Positions 45,817 to 57,311 are shown, counted from the stretch's first letter. The stretch is 64,000 bases of DNA from Aliivibrio fischeri ATCC 7744 = JCM 18803 = DSM 507 (GCF_023983475.1 NZ_CP092712.1:1302001-1366000), one strand, 5' to 3'. Notes: generated by a model from the sequence alone, not told the origin. Program-made: numbers and translations.

Positions 45817-46534
45817 AGATATAGATAATACAAACAAAATAGAAACCATGAGAATGGCCTTATATAACGAAGAAGTGCTTTATGAGTATGAAACCATAGA
45901 GCATCAATATTTAGGGTATTTTGCGGCTGCCGGTTTTTTCAGTGTGATGCTTTGGTTTTTATATGATTTTAGTGATGATGGAATAGACGCAGGTGAAGCC
46001 ATTATATTTGGTGGTGGTGGAACCATAATGACACTATTTTTAATTTTTTTTGCTTCTGCAGACATAAAGCGGATTTACAAGTTCACTAAAAACGGAATAT
46101 TAACCGAGCAGGCAGATGTGGTACCTGAGTATGCTTATCAATGTATACGAATGATAGGTCGAGTGGGTGTCGTAGTATGTTTAGTTGCAGTTGTTTTTGT
46201 TGGCCCTATGGCGTTTGTTGGAGCTGGAGCGAGTGCGTTACTCTCATTCAAACTGGTTAACTTTAGATTGAAACCTATGTTGTTTGAAAGTTTGTATTTT
46301 GATGAGTCAGTGATATTTAAAACAAGCAAAGAAAATTATATAGATATTACAGCAAACACTAATGATACCTGCTCTTCGATGGGTTTTTTTTGTAATAAAG
46401 ATAACGTAGAAGAAATTTTTAATACAATAAAAATATTTTATCCAAATGGATATTTTTTTGAAGTTATGAGTGTTGAAGATATTTGTGAACACGAAAAGTT
46501 TAATGAATTCTTACATCCAGCAGATCAGGATTGA
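45803..46534 (+). CDS. Putative immunity membrane protein, type A copy 2
   Basis: 243 residues, MLTHKDIDNTNKIETMRM. Same length as copy 1. The block from SADIKR to MLFESLYFDESVI (about residues 85-170) is nearly unchanged, whereas the first hydrophobic hairpin (GIDAGEAIIFGGGGTIMT) and the last 70 residues differ. It overlaps the preceding type B gene by 14 nt. Confidence 0.73.
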   Translation: MLTHKDIDNTNKIETMRMALYNEEVLYEYETIEHQYLGYFAAAGFFSVMLWFLYDFSDDGIDAGEAIIFGGGGTIMTLFLIFFASADIKRIYKFTKNGILTEQADVVPEYAYQCIRMIGRVGVVVCLVAVVFVGPMAFVGAGASALLSFKLVNFRLKPMLFESLYFDESVIFKTSKENYIDITANTNDTCSSMGFFCNKDNVEEIFNTIKIFYPNGYFFEVMSVEDICEHEKFNEFLHPADQD

Positions 46535-46562
46535 TGTGAAGTCGTAAAGGATGTGCTAAATA

Positions 46563-47264
46563 ATGCATGATAAAGACAATGAATTAGAACTTGAGAATGA
46601 TCTTTATAACGCTAAGGTTATTTATCAGTGGGAAGCAATTAGATGTGACAGGTTGGGGAATAAGCTGCGTTGGTTTGTATCTTTAGGTATTCCTTTTTTT
46701 GGTTATAGTTTTTTATTATTACTAATACAAGATATGGATGCGGTTCCAGTATTGTTTTTTATTGGTTTAATAATGACTTTTGTTATTCGTTATTTATTTC
46801 TGGCAGATAATCAGCATCATTATTTTTTAACGAAAAAAGGCATTCACTTTACAACAGAGCAGATAATCCCTGAAATGGCGTATAAAGTGATGAGAGGTTT
46901 TGCTTGGTTTGGTGTGGCGGTAAGTTTTTTTGCTGTAACTATAATAGGGCCAATGGCTTTTATTGGAGCTGGTGCTTGTGCATTGTTGTCATTTAAAATG
47001 ACAGGGTTTGAGTCAAAAATCAGCAAGTCATACATACTTTTTTCTGATGAATATACATTATTTGATATTAGAAAAGAGGATACTTTTGCAATTATAAGCC
47101 ATCCATATGACTTATATGCTTCATACGAATGGTTATTTTATTTTCCTAAAGACCGAGAAGAAATAAAGAAACATTTATTGAGTGTGTTTCGTAAAAGTAG
47201 ATACGTTGAAATATATCACCCTAAAGAAATAGATAACTACGGTCCATTTGAACCCTCGAAATAG
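46563..47264 (+). CDS. Putative immunity membrane protein, type B copy 2
   Basis: 233 residues, MHDKDNELELENDLYNAK. It ends at GPFEPSK, probably the original type B terminus, whereas copy 1 carries the extra NNANS tail. A 220-nt core (46790-47009) matches copy 1 with about six differences, all silent; the flanks differ greatly. Last gene of the cluster; a terminator for the convergent receptor gene follows. Confidence 0.73.
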   Translation: MHDKDNELELENDLYNAKVIYQWEAIRCDRLGNKLRWFVSLGIPFFGYSFLLLLIQDMDAVPVLFFIGLIMTFVIRYLFLADNQHHYFLTKKGIHFTTEQIIPEMAYKVMRGFAWFGVAVSFFAVTIIGPMAFIGAGACALLSFKMTGFESKISKSYILFSDEYTLFDIRKEDTFAIISHPYDLYASYEWLFYFPKDREEIKKHLLSVFRKSRYVEIYHPKEIDNYGPFEPSK

Positions 47265-47291
47265 TAAAATCATAATACAACAAACATAAAA

Positions 47292-47313
47292 AAAGCGGCG
47301 ATGACGCCGCTTT
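47292..47313 (-). terminator. Terminator of the heme receptor gene
   Basis: 9-bp stem AAAGCGGCG/CGCCGCTTT, loop ATGA, T7 on the minus strand. Confidence 0.88.
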
Positions 47314-47347
47314 GAACTAGCCAATTAACGTTGAGTGCTATTTATTT

Positions 47348-49546
47348 TTAGAATTTATAGTCTAACTCAATGCCCCAGTTACGACCTGCTTGAGCCTGTC
47401 GGTCAATTCCTTCCTCACCAACTTCGGTTCCAATCATGTCGTTGTATAGCCAGTATTGTTTATCAAATGCATTAAATAAACCACCACGAAGAGTTAAATC
47501 CTTCATTGGTTTATAGTAAGCGGTTAAATCAACCAAGGTGTAGCCTGCAACATTGATGTTTTCATTGCCAACGTTTGACCATTTGTCTTTGCCAGCAACC
47601 ATATTAATGTTTAATAAAGCACCGTAAGTGTAACCAACTGAGTCATAACCTAAGCCTAGGTTTGAAGTAAGAGGAGCAACACTGTCTATCGGAGCTCCCG
47701 TCTTTTTATCTCGACCTTCTGCGTAAGCAATGCTCAATTTAGAGTACGTGCCTTGAGGCGCATTGAAGGCTTCATCTAATAAATACGTTGAGTTAAATTC
47801 AATACCGTAAATTTCTGCTGAATCGATATTCTCTTTTGTATAATGCTCTTTACCGTCGTTCGGGCCACCAACGACTTTACCTATGTATTTTTGGTTGATG
47901 AAATCGGAATAATCATTATAGAAAGCAATTAACTCAAGTTGTGCGGCATTAGATTGAGCTCGAATACCTGCTTCATACGAAATACTGCTTTCTGCTTTTA
48001 GATCTGGATTTGCATCGATGACAGCGCCACTATCGTAAAAGTAGTACATATCTTGCAGAGTAGGGGCTTTAAATCCTTGGCTAATTTGACCAAGTACGCT
48101 GAAATTATTATTGATATGATAAACCGAACCTAGCTTAGCTGTGAAAGCGTCATTTTGACTATCAGGATATTCGGTTTTAAAGCCTTCATTGGTTTCAGGT
48201 TCTGCTTTGAATGAGTCATAGCGTAAACCTGCTGTTAGCACTAATTGTTCATTGAATAAGAAAGCTTGGTCTTGTGCAAAAATACCGTATTGAGTCATTG
48301 TTGCATCAGGCATATCGGTATGGCCCGGTCCAACGGTGCCTTTGTCGTATTTATAATCGGTGTTTTCAGTTGCGAACTTGTTTTGTCTAAAGCTTACACC
48401 ATAAGTGATTTGATGGAATCCTTCTCCAAACTCGGCAATTTTATCAAATTGTGCGTCAAACTGGATAGAATCATCAGTAGCAATACGTTCACGCATACGA
48501 CGACCACTACCATAAGGACCTGTTGAAGTATCGTAGTTTTCTGACAATGATTCAGTTTGTTGCACGTTTAATTTTGATTCTAGTGTATCGAATAGTGAAT
48601 TATTCGCTTGCCATTCGTGCTCTAAACCAACACGTAATCGAGTGTTTGTATCTTTATTGTAATTGTCATAATAAGTAATGATTGGGGTGCCTCGACTCAT
48701 CATCGAATAACCATTTTGTGATAATTCATCTTCATCGTATTGAGAGGTGAAGTATTCAACAGTAGCACCGATGCGATGTGAATCGTTTAATTGGTAAAAG
48801 GCTTTAGCAAGAAGGTTACCGATTTGTGCATCGGCTGGGTTAGCAGCACCGCGATCAGGACCTTCAATATCAGCACCATTTGAATGAGTTTGTGATTCAT
48901 TGCCTTTTTTATACGTTAGCATGATCAGTGTTTCTAACTCTGCCGCACGCATTGCCCATGTGCCCGTTGTCTTTGAGCTTGTATCAATGCTGTTATAGCT
49001 AGTTTTTACTTCAAATGCGTTTTCATCGCCATCGGTTCTTAAGATATCTTCAGGATTTTTCGTTTCCATTAGCACTGTTCCGCCAAGTGCATCTGAGCCA
49101 TATAGAGTAGAAGAAGGCCCTTTATTTACCTCAATTGCTTTTAGCGTATCTATTTCAATCGTACTTGGGTATTTACGTTGTTCGTTTGAACCTGGGTTAT
49201 AAGGAGTAGGTTGTTGAACGCCATCAACTAGCATTTTTATACGGCTATCACTCATACCACGAATGGTAAATCCGGATAACCCAAAACGGCCACCACCATT
49301 AGCCGACACACCAGGAGTGTATTTCAGAGCATCTTGAATGTCGGTTGCCATTGTTTTTTCAATATCATCTGATGTGACTTTTGAAATCGAACTTGATGTG
49401 TCTTTAATGCTTTGCTCTGTACGAGTTGCAGAAACAACCACTTCATCAAACATGGTTGTTTCTTTATTTGATGAGGTTTCAGCGTGGAGAGTGGGAGATA
49501 GTGCAACGAGAATAGACGCTGCTAAAAATGTTTTTTTATTAGACAT
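47348..49546 (-). CDS. TonB-dependent heme/hemoglobin receptor
   Basis: 732 residues with a signal peptide (…SPTLHA), a TonB box FDEVVVSAT, the plug (IRGMSDSRIKMLVDGVQQP) and a 22-strand barrel ending in the outer-membrane Phe (YKF). Heme-receptor hallmarks FKAP and NPDL are present (GFKAPTLQDMYYFY, ANPDLKAESS), but the histidine usually found between them is absent. HutA/HupA/HmuR type. A 19-bp Fur box lies 57 bp upstream. It is separated from hutWXZ by the T6SS cluster. Confidence 0.88.
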   Translation of the reverse strand: MSNKKTFLAASILVALSPTLHAETSSNKETTMFDEVVVSATRTEQSIKDTSSSISKVTSDDIEKTMATDIQDALKYTPGVSANGGGRFGLSGFTIRGMSDSRIKMLVDGVQQPTPYNPGSNEQRKYPSTIEIDTLKAIEVNKGPSSTLYGSDALGGTVLMETKNPEDILRTDGDENAFEVKTSYNSIDTSSKTTGTWAMRAAELETLIMLTYKKGNESQTHSNGADIEGPDRGAANPADAQIGNLLAKAFYQLNDSHRIGATVEYFTSQYDEDELSQNGYSMMSRGTPIITYYDNYNKDTNTRLRVGLEHEWQANNSLFDTLESKLNVQQTESLSENYDTSTGPYGSGRRMRERIATDDSIQFDAQFDKIAEFGEGFHQITYGVSFRQNKFATENTDYKYDKGTVGPGHTDMPDATMTQYGIFAQDQAFLFNEQLVLTAGLRYDSFKAEPETNEGFKTEYPDSQNDAFTAKLGSVYHINNNFSVLGQISQGFKAPTLQDMYYFYDSGAVIDANPDLKAESSISYEAGIRAQSNAAQLELIAFYNDYSDFINQKYIGKVVGGPNDGKEHYTKENIDSAEIYGIEFNSTYLLDEAFNAPQGTYSKLSIAYAEGRDKKTGAPIDSVAPLTSNLGLGYDSVGYTYGALLNINMVAGKDKWSNVGNENINVAGYTLVDLTAYYKPMKDLTLRGGLFNAFDKQYWLYNDMIGTEVGEEGIDRQAQAGRNWGIELDYKF

Positions 49547-49602
49547 GAATTTTTCCTTTGAAGTTGTCCTCTCATAATTCGCCGGAGATAATACATATTA
49601 CG

Positions 49603-49621
49603 AATGATAATTACTATCATT
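49603..49621 (-). promoter_or_regulatory. Fur box upstream of the heme receptor
   Basis: AATGATAATTACTATCATT, a 19-bp near-perfect palindrome matching the Fur consensus. Confidence 0.85.
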
Positions 49622-50850
<1,229 letters not shown>

Positions 50851-50867
50851 TTCGGGGCTAGAAACTT

Positions 50868-53255
50868 ATGAAATTCAGTGAATCTTGGCTACGCGAGTGG
50901 GTTAAACCTGCTATTAACAGCGAAGAGCTAGCTCACCAAATCACAATGGCTGGTTTGGAAGTTGATGAAGTTGCACCTGTTGCTGGTGAGTTCACCGGCG
51001 TTAAAGTAGGTAAAGTGGTTGAGTGTGGTCAACACCCAGACGCAGACAAACTTCGTGTAACTAAAATTGATATCGGCGAAGAAGAGCTTTTAGATATCGT
51101 TTGTGGTGCATCTAACTGTCGTCTTGGTCTAACGGTTGCTGTTGCGACAGTTGGCGCAGTACTTCCTGGTAACTTTAAAATTAAGAAAGCAAAACTACGT
51201 GGCGTTCCATCACACGGTATGCTTTGTTCTTTCTCTGAGCTAGGTATCGATGTTGAATCTGAAGGTATTTTAGAATTACCTGAAGGTACAACACTAGGTG
51301 CAGATGTTCGTGATATTTTAGAACTTAACGACGTTGCTATCGACGTTGACTTAACAGCAAACCGTGCTGACTGTTTCAGCATTCGTGGTTTAGCTCGTGA
51401 AGTAGGTGTTCTTAACCGTGCAGACGTTACAGAACCTACTATTGCAGCAGTAGCGACAAGCATTGAAGATGCAGTATCTATCGAAGTTAAAGCAACTGAA
51501 GCGTGTCCACGTTACCTTGGTCGTGTTATCAAGAACGTAAACGCTAAAGCTGAAACACCAATTTGGATGCAAGAGAAACTGCGTCGTTGTGGTATTCGCT
51601 CAATCGATGCGATTGTTGATATCACAAACTACGTAATGCTTGAGCAAGGCCAACCTATGCACGCGTTTGATCTAGCTAAGATCGACGGTGGCATTGTGGT
51701 TCGTATGGCTGAGCAAGATGAGAAACTGACTCTTCTTGATGGCAACGAAGCAAAATTAAACGACAACACATTAGTGATTGCAGACCAAAATAAAGCACTA
51801 GCAATCGCTGGTATCTTTGGTGGTCAAGAGTCTGGTGTTACTTCTGAAACAACTGACATCATGCTTGAGTGTGCATTCTTCGCACCTGATCACATCCGTG
51901 GTCGTGCACGTGCATACGGTCTACACACTGATTCTTCTCTACGTTTTGAACGTGGTGTTGATTCAACGCTACAAGCAGCAGCAATGGAGCGCGCAACACA
52001 GCTTCTAGTTGAACTTTGTGGTGGTGAAGTAGCTCCTGTTGTTGCTGTTGAATCAGAAGCTGATTTACCAAAAGCAAACACAGTTGAATTACGTCGTAGC
52101 AAGTTAGATGGTCTATTAGGTCATCACATCCCATCAACAGATGTGGTTGAGATCCTTACTCGTCTAGGTTGTGCAGTTGAAAGTACTGACACAGGTTGGA
52201 CTGCAAGCTCTCCATCATGGCGTTTTGATATTGCAATCGAGCAAGACCTAATTGAAGAAGTAGGTCGTATCTACGGTTACAATAACATTCCTAACCAAGC
52301 GCCTGTTGCTGCACTAAACATGAACGATCACAAAGAAGCAAACCAACCGCTTAAGCGTGTTCGTGATCTTCTTGTTGACCGTGGTTACCACGAAGCAATT
52401 ACCTACAGCTTTGTAGAGCCAGAGCAACAAAAACTGATCGTGCCTGAGATTGAGCCGTTAATTCTGCCATTCCCAATCTCAGCTGAAATGTCAGCGATGC
52501 GTTTAAGCCTATGGACTGGTTTGATCAATACCGTTGTTCATAACCAAAAACGTCAACAACCACGCGTTCGTTTATTCGAATCTGGTCTGCGTTTTATTCC
52601 AGAAGAATCAGCAGAAAACGGCATGCGTCAAGAAATGATGCTTGCTGGTATCATCGCTGGTACTCGTGGTGAAGAACACTGGGATATCGCAACAAACACA
52701 GTTGATTTCTTTGATCTTAAAGGCGATTTAGAAGCGGTTCTTGAACTAACTGCTAACGAATTAGCGTATGAGTTTAAAGCGGCTAAGCACCCAGCACTTC
52801 ACCCAGGCCAAACAGCAGCAATCGTTGTTGATGGTAAAGAAGTTGGTTTCATTGGTACAGTACACCCAGAGCTAGAGCGTAAGTTTGGCTTAAACGGTCG
52901 TACAATCATGTTTGAAATCGAGTGGGACGCAATCAATACTCGCGTTATTCCAGAAGCTGCATCAGTATCTAAGTTCCCTGCAAACCGTCGTGATATCGCG
53001 ATCGTTGCAGACGAAGCAATTGCTTCTGGTGACATCGTTGCTGAATGTTTAGCATCAGGTGGCGAGCTATTAACTAGCGCGAAACTGTTCGATGTTTACC
53101 GTGGTCAAGGCGTTGAAGAAGGTAAGAAGAGTCTTGCAATCGCACTGACACTTCAATCTGTTGAGCGTACGCTAGAAGAGGCTGATATCACTTCAGCTGT
53201 TGATGCTATCGTTGCTGCAATTGGTGAGAAGTTCTCAGCAACACTGCGTGACTAA
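50868..53255 (+). CDS. pheT: Phenylalanyl-tRNA synthetase beta subunit
   Basis: 795 residues. N-terminal tRNA-binding (EMAP-like) domain ([20 protein letters not shown]), B3/B4 editing domain, B5, and C-terminal anticodon-binding domain ([17 protein letters not shown]). It edits mischarged Tyr-tRNA and binds tRNA-Phe. 17 bp after pheS; a terminator follows, so ihfA is separate. Confidence 0.97.
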   Translation: MKFSESWLREWVKPAINSEELAHQITMAGLEVDEVAPVAGEFTGVKVGKVVECGQHPDADKLRVTKIDIGEEELLDIVCGASNCRLGLTVAVATVGAVLPGNFKIKKAKLRGVPSHGMLCSFSELGIDVESEGILELPEGTTLGADVRDILELNDVAIDVDLTANRADCFSIRGLAREVGVLNRADVTEPTIAAVATSIEDAVSIEVKATEACPRYLGRVIKNVNAKAETPIWMQEKLRRCGIRSIDAIVDITNYVMLEQGQPMHAFDLAKIDGGIVVRMAEQDEKLTLLDGNEAKLNDNTLVIADQNKALAIAGIFGGQESGVTSETTDIMLECAFFAPDHIRGRARAYGLHTDSSLRFERGVDSTLQAAAMERATQLLVELCGGEVAPVVAVESEADLPKANTVELRRSKLDGLLGHHIPSTDVVEILTRLGCAVESTDTGWTASSPSWRFDIAIEQDLIEEVGRIYGYNNIPNQAPVAALNMNDHKEANQPLKRVRDLLVDRGYHEAITYSFVEPEQQKLIVPEIEPLILPFPISAEMSAMRLSLWTGLINTVVHNQKRQQPRVRLFESGLRFIPEESAENGMRQEMMLAGIIAGTRGEEHWDIATNTVDFFDLKGDLEAVLELTANELAYEFKAAKHPALHPGQTAAIVVDGKEVGFIGTVHPELERKFGLNGRTIMFEIEWDAINTRVIPEAASVSKFPANRRDIAIVADEAIASGDIVAECLASGGELLTSAKLFDVYRGQGVEEGKKSLAIALTLQSVERTLEEADITSAVDAIVAAIGEKFSATLRD

Positions 53256-53285
53256 TATACTTCTTTTCTAACGAAAGAATATAAG

Positions 53286-53322
53286 ATCCAGTACTGACAT
53301 TTGTTGGTACTGGATTTTTTTT
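53286..53322 (+). terminator. Terminator after pheT
   Basis: 9-bp stem ATCCAGTAC/GTACTGGAT followed by T8. Confidence 0.9.
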
Positions 53323-53844
53323 ATTCAAAATTTAAGATTTATAAATTAATCTTGATAACACATTCATGCATCTTATGTGAAACATATTAACTCCACCTTA
53401 TTAACGCTAAATCAGTAAAGAAATAGGCGCTTTCAGTATATAATCCTGAAACCACAATAAGCGTGAGTTTATGGCTATTTAGCGGCTAAAACTAACTACA
53501 ACATAATCATATAGATGGACTATCTTCAAATTTATTAATAAAAGTTTGGCCTTTATCACAGAGTTAAAAACAGAGTTTTATCCTGTTATTTTTAAATATT
53601 TAGGTTTAGATATTATTTCAATAACTTAGCATGGCAAATAATAAGAGATTTCAGTAGATAAGACTTATAAACTTGATCTTTATCTCATAAATGCAGCATT
53701 AAATTTTAGAAAAAAGTTGGCGAAAATCAGTCGGTTGGCATACACTGTCATTAGTTAAACAATGCAGATGCATCGTACTAACTGTTCAGTTTCCAGTTAC
53801 AGCAATGCTGTGACTCTGTCTAACGTAACTTGAGGGTAGTTTTT
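53323..53844 (+). promoter_or_regulatory. Long pheT-ihfA spacer with ihfA promoter
   Basis: About 520 bp without a gene. The best promoter candidate is TTGGCG (53717-53722) and TACACT (53741-53746), 18 bp apart, giving a leader of about 95 nt. In E. coli ihfA directly follows pheT; here the gap and terminator suggest independent control. Confidence 0.4.
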
Positions 53845-54141
53845 ATGGCACTCACTAAAGCTGATTTGGCTGAGACCTTATTTGAAAAAGTTGGATTAAG
53901 TAAACGCGACGCCAAGGAAACGGTAGAAGTATTTTTCGAAGAGATTAAGCAAGCTCTAGAGAGTGGTGAGCAAGTGAAATTATCAGGATTTGGTAATTTT
54001 GACTTACGCGAAAAGAGTGAGCGTCCTGGACGTAACCCAAAAACTGGGGAAGATATTCCAATTTCTGCACGCCGAGTTGTAACATTCAAACCGGGTCAGA
54101 AGCTGAAAGCTCGTGTAGAGAATCTACCTGTAGAAAAATAG
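53845..54141 (+). CDS. ihfA: Integration host factor alpha subunit
   Basis: 98 residues from ATG 53845 ([25 protein letters not shown]), with GAGGG at 53832-53836; the longer GTG frame at 53830 is rejected. HU/IHF fold with [22 protein letters not shown], including the DNA-intercalating proline arm. Pairs with IHF-beta to bend DNA. Own terminator downstream. Confidence 0.96.
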   Translation: MALTKADLAETLFEKVGLSKRDAKETVEVFFEEIKQALESGEQVKLSGFGNFDLREKSERPGRNPKTGEDIPISARRVVTFKPGQKLKARVENLPVEK

Positions 54142-54169
54142 TCTTGCCATTTTAGGCGAACAAGAGAGA

Positions 54170-54204
54170 AGCCGTGTGATGCAGTTAATCACATGGCTTT
54201 TTTA
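54170..54204 (+). terminator. Terminator after ihfA
   Basis: 11-bp stem AGCCGTGTGAT/ATCACATGGCT (one G-U), T6. Confidence 0.88.
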
Positions 54205-54240
54205 TTGCCTGTAATATTAACTCTATGAAGTGAAAGGTTT

Positions 54241-54333
54241 ATACCAATCGTAGTATAACTGCGTTGAATTATTTGATTGTAGAATAACGACTTATCGAAA
54301 CTATTTCTGATCATTTACTACAGTGATTGGTAT
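54241..54333. repeat. Palindromic intergenic repeat, copy 1
   Basis: Ends ATACCAATCGTAGTA and its near-complement TACTACAGTGATTGGTAT; 93 bp. Its middle shares GCGTTGAATT...GATTGTAGAATAAC with copy 2. Confidence 0.75.
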
Positions 54334-54435
54334 TATTCAGGTTGTTATCACAGAATTGTTTTTAATTTGTTATTGTTTTGTTTTTGTAATGGTACAGTTT
54401 TTAGTATTAAGTTTTACTAAAAACAGGAAGTGCCG

Positions 54436-55428
54436 ATGGATCGCATTGCATTTATTAAAGACACACTGGATTTCTCTAAGCCAATAAAGTGCACAACTTG
54501 GTTATTAGACAATGGAACGCAAGTTAATTATTTAACTAGAGGAATCATCGAAATTGCGCCTAAAAATCCATCAAGTAAAGCAATCGTTTTATCTTCAGGT
54601 ATTCATGGAAATGAAACCTCACCAATTGAAATCCTTAATGACATAATCAACGATATTCAAGATGGCTCATTAGTATTGCAGCATCCATGTTTGTTTATCT
54701 ATGGGCATCCAGCAGCAACGCATCAACATATTCGATTCATTGATACCAATTTAAACCGATTGTTTTTACATCACCAAGCACCAGACGATGCTATTCAAGA
54801 AGTTGCTATTGCTAATCAATTAATGTCATCTGTTGATGATTTCTATGCTAAATATTCTGAAAAAGAAAAATGGCATTTAGATCTGCATTGTGCGATTAGG
54901 CGTTCTAAACATTATACTTTTGCAATACATCCTTTTAATCGTCATTACCAACGCTCTGAACCATTACTTCAATTTTTAAAACAGAGTCAGATAGAGGCAT
55001 GTTTATATTCAGACGCGCCAGCATCTACTTTTAGTTGGTACAGCGCAGAGCATCATGGAGCACATGCGGCAACGGTTGAGCTAGGGAAGGTATCCCGAAT
55101 GGGAGAGAATGATTTCTCGTTGCTGAGTGGTTTTATTCAAGGGTTAAAGCGATTTATTTCTTCTTCAGATACGAATGCTACAGAATTAAGTAATAGAGAG
55201 ATTGCTGAGTATCAAGTCACTCGAAGCATTATGAAAAAAAGTGATGAATTTGAGTTCTCTTTTGCAGCGGATTTATCAAACTTTACCTACTTTGAAGAGG
55301 GCGAGTCATTAGCTCTTGATGGTGTTGACCACTACAAAGCAAATAGTGATGGCGAATCGGTTGTATTTCCTAACGCCAATGTAGAGATTGGCCATAGAGC
55401 GTGTTTGCTTGTACAAAAGTGTAAATAA
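54436..55428 (+). CDS. astE: Succinylglutamate desuccinylase
   Basis: 330 residues from ATG 54436, preceded by AGGAAG; a GTG six bases earlier is inside that site. Zinc ligands His57 and Glu60 (SSGIHGNETSP) and His151 (HLDLHCAIRR). AstE hydrolyses N-succinylglutamate to glutamate and succinate, the last step of the AST arginine pathway. No other ast gene is nearby, so it is encoded apart from astCADB. Confidence 0.9.
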   Translation: MDRIAFIKDTLDFSKPIKCTTWLLDNGTQVNYLTRGIIEIAPKNPSSKAIVLSSGIHGNETSPIEILNDIINDIQDGSLVLQHPCLFIYGHPAATHQHIRFIDTNLNRLFLHHQAPDDAIQEVAIANQLMSSVDDFYAKYSEKEKWHLDLHCAIRRSKHYTFAIHPFNRHYQRSEPLLQFLKQSQIEACLYSDAPASTFSWYSAEHHGAHAATVELGKVSRMGENDFSLLSGFIQGLKRFISSSDTNATELSNREIAEYQVTRSIMKKSDEFEFSFAADLSNFTYFEEGESLALDGVDHYKANSDGESVVFPNANVEIGHRACLLVQKCK

Positions 55429-55526
55429 TATGCTTATCTGTCTTATAAATTGAGTCGATGAAGTGGAAGGCTTTACCTTGGACAGTAGCTTGATATGATA
55501 GAGGAAAAATATATAAGGACACTATT

Positions 55527-57311
55527 ATGACAGCACCAAGCTGGGATCTTTCTATCGCATTCCAATCTCTTCAAGATCCGAAATTAAAACAGACTATTTC
55601 TCAATTAGAGCAACAGATTGCCGATTTCCCGCAGTTAGACTCTGATGCCGCTGTATCGCAATTGCAGCACGCTATTTTAATGAAAGAAGCTATCACTGTG
55701 AATCTTGCAACCGTGGCCAGTTATGCAAACTGCATTGCCTCGGTTGATTCTGCGAATAACGAAGCAAAAGCTTTAGTTAATCACATGACAAAGCTAGGCT
55801 CTGCATTATCACAAGTATTCAGCCCATTTTTAGATAGTATCGTAAATTCACCTCTTGAACAGTTTGAGCAGATCATTTCAGAAAATGAAGAACTGAATGC
55901 ACATCGTTTTCTGCTTGAAGAAGAGCGCAAGCTTGTTGAAAACCGCTTAAGTGTAAAAGAGGAGCAATTGCTGTCTGCGATGAGTGTTGATGGTAAAAAT
56001 GCATGGGGTAAGTTATACGATAATATAACAGGCTCTATGAAGGTCACATTGGAACTTGCTGATAGTACAGAAGAAGTGATGGGACTGTCACAAGCAGCAA
56101 GCATTTTATACGGCAGTGACACCTTACGTAGAGAACCTGCGTGGCGAGCGATTCAACAAGGTATGAAACAGAATCAAGAGAGTTTCTCTGCCATCTTAAA
56201 TGCGCTAGCGGGTTGGCGTTTAACTGAATATCAAAAGCGCAGTAAAGAAAAATCGGTTCACTTTCTTGAGCCAAGTTTACATGGCAGCCGAATCGAGCAA
56301 GCCACGCTAGATAGTATGATGTCTGTGGCGAAAAAGAATCGAGAAGTAGGACAAAAAGCTGGGCGATTAATGGCCAAAATGTTTGGAACAGAGCAGCTAA
56401 CGCCTTGGGATCAACTTGCATCAATGCCACCATTAGTTGGAGACGCTTCTAATTATAGTTTTGATGAAGCCATTGATATCATAAAAGATGCATTTTCAGG
56501 TGTATCACAAGAGATGGCTGATTTTGTTGATGTAATGGTGAAAAACGGTTGGATAGATGCAGCACCACAAGAAACCAAACGTCTTGGTGCTTATTGTACA
56601 AAGTTTGCTGACTCACGTACGCCATTGGTCTTCATGACGTGGGGTAACAGCATGTCTGATGTGCTTACTCTTGCTCACGAACTCGGTCATGCATTTCATA
56701 ACTGGGTAATGCGAGACATGCCATTGTGCACGACACGTTACCCAATGACACTTGCTGAGACAGCATCTATATTTGCTGAAAACGTAGTACGTGATGCTTT
56801 GCTTGCAAAAGCGAAAACCAAAGAAGATAAAATTGAAATGTTATGGGAAGAGTTGTCATCAGCATTGGCATTGACGATTAATATTCCTGTTCGTTATGAG
56901 TTCGAAAAAGCATTTTATGAGCTGCGTTCATCAAAAGAGCTTGGTGCCGAAGATTTATCTGAGCTAATGCGTGTCACTTGGGAGGAGTGGTATGGTGACT
57001 CAATGAATGAAGCGGATTCACTTTTCTGGGCAAGCAAATTGCATTTCAGTATTCCTGAAGTAAGTTTCTACAACTACCCATACTTATTTGGTTATTTATT
57101 CAGTATTGGTGTGTATGCACAAAGAGAAGCGAAAGGGGCTGATTTCTATGGAGATTATATTAATCTTTTAAGAGATACAGGAATCATGCGAGCTGAAGAA
57201 GTAGTACAAAAACACCTACAAATGGACTTAACACAAGAGACATTTTGGCAGCAGAGTTTGGATAGAGTTAGTAACCAAATTGACGAATTTGAACGTTTGA
57301 TAAGCGAATAG
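55527..57311 (+). CDS. M3-family oligoendopeptidase (PepF type)
   Basis: 594 residues. Zinc motif HELGH at 384-388 (LTLAHELGHAFHNWVM), followed by Glu in MTLAETASIFAE, the third ligand. Length and overall pattern suit the PepF/M3B group that cuts short peptides in the cytosol. ATAAGGACAC gives the ribosome site. Single gene; followed by a repeat and a terminator. Confidence 0.88.
   Translation: MTAPSWDLSIAFQSLQDPKLKQTISQLEQQIADFPQLDSDAAVSQLQHAILMKEAITVNLATVASYANCIASVDSANNEAKALVNHMTKLGSALSQVFSPFLDSIVNSPLEQFEQIISENEELNAHRFLLEEERKLVENRLSVKEEQLLSAMSVDGKNAWGKLYDNITGSMKVTLELADSTEEVMGLSQAASILYGSDTLRREPAWRAIQQGMKQNQESFSAILNALAGWRLTEYQKRSKEKSVHFLEPSLHGSRIEQATLDSMMSVAKKNREVGQKAGRLMAKMFGTEQLTPWDQLASMPPLVGDASNYSFDEAIDIIKDAFSGVSQEMADFVDVMVKNGWIDAAPQETKRLGAYCTKFADSRTPLVFMTWGNSMSDVLTLAHELGHAFHNWVMRDMPLCTTRYPMTLAETASIFAENVVRDALLAKAKTKEDKIEMLWEELSSALALTINIPVRYEFEKAFYELRSSKELGAEDLSELMRVTWEEWYGDSMNEADSLFWASKLHFSIPEVSFYNYPYLFGYLFSIGVYAQREAKGADFYGDYINLLRDTGIMRAEEVVQKHLQMDLTQETFWQQSLDRVSNQIDEFERLISE

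Larger units (their letters stand above)
44325..47264 (+). repeat. Tandem duplication of a 1476-bp A+B gene pair
   Basis: Unit 1 starts at 44327 and unit 2 at 45803 (1476 bp apart); the type B starts are offset 761 and 760 bp within their units. Both units begin with AATGCTAACTCATAAAGAT at the end of the upstream gene. Confidence 0.9.
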
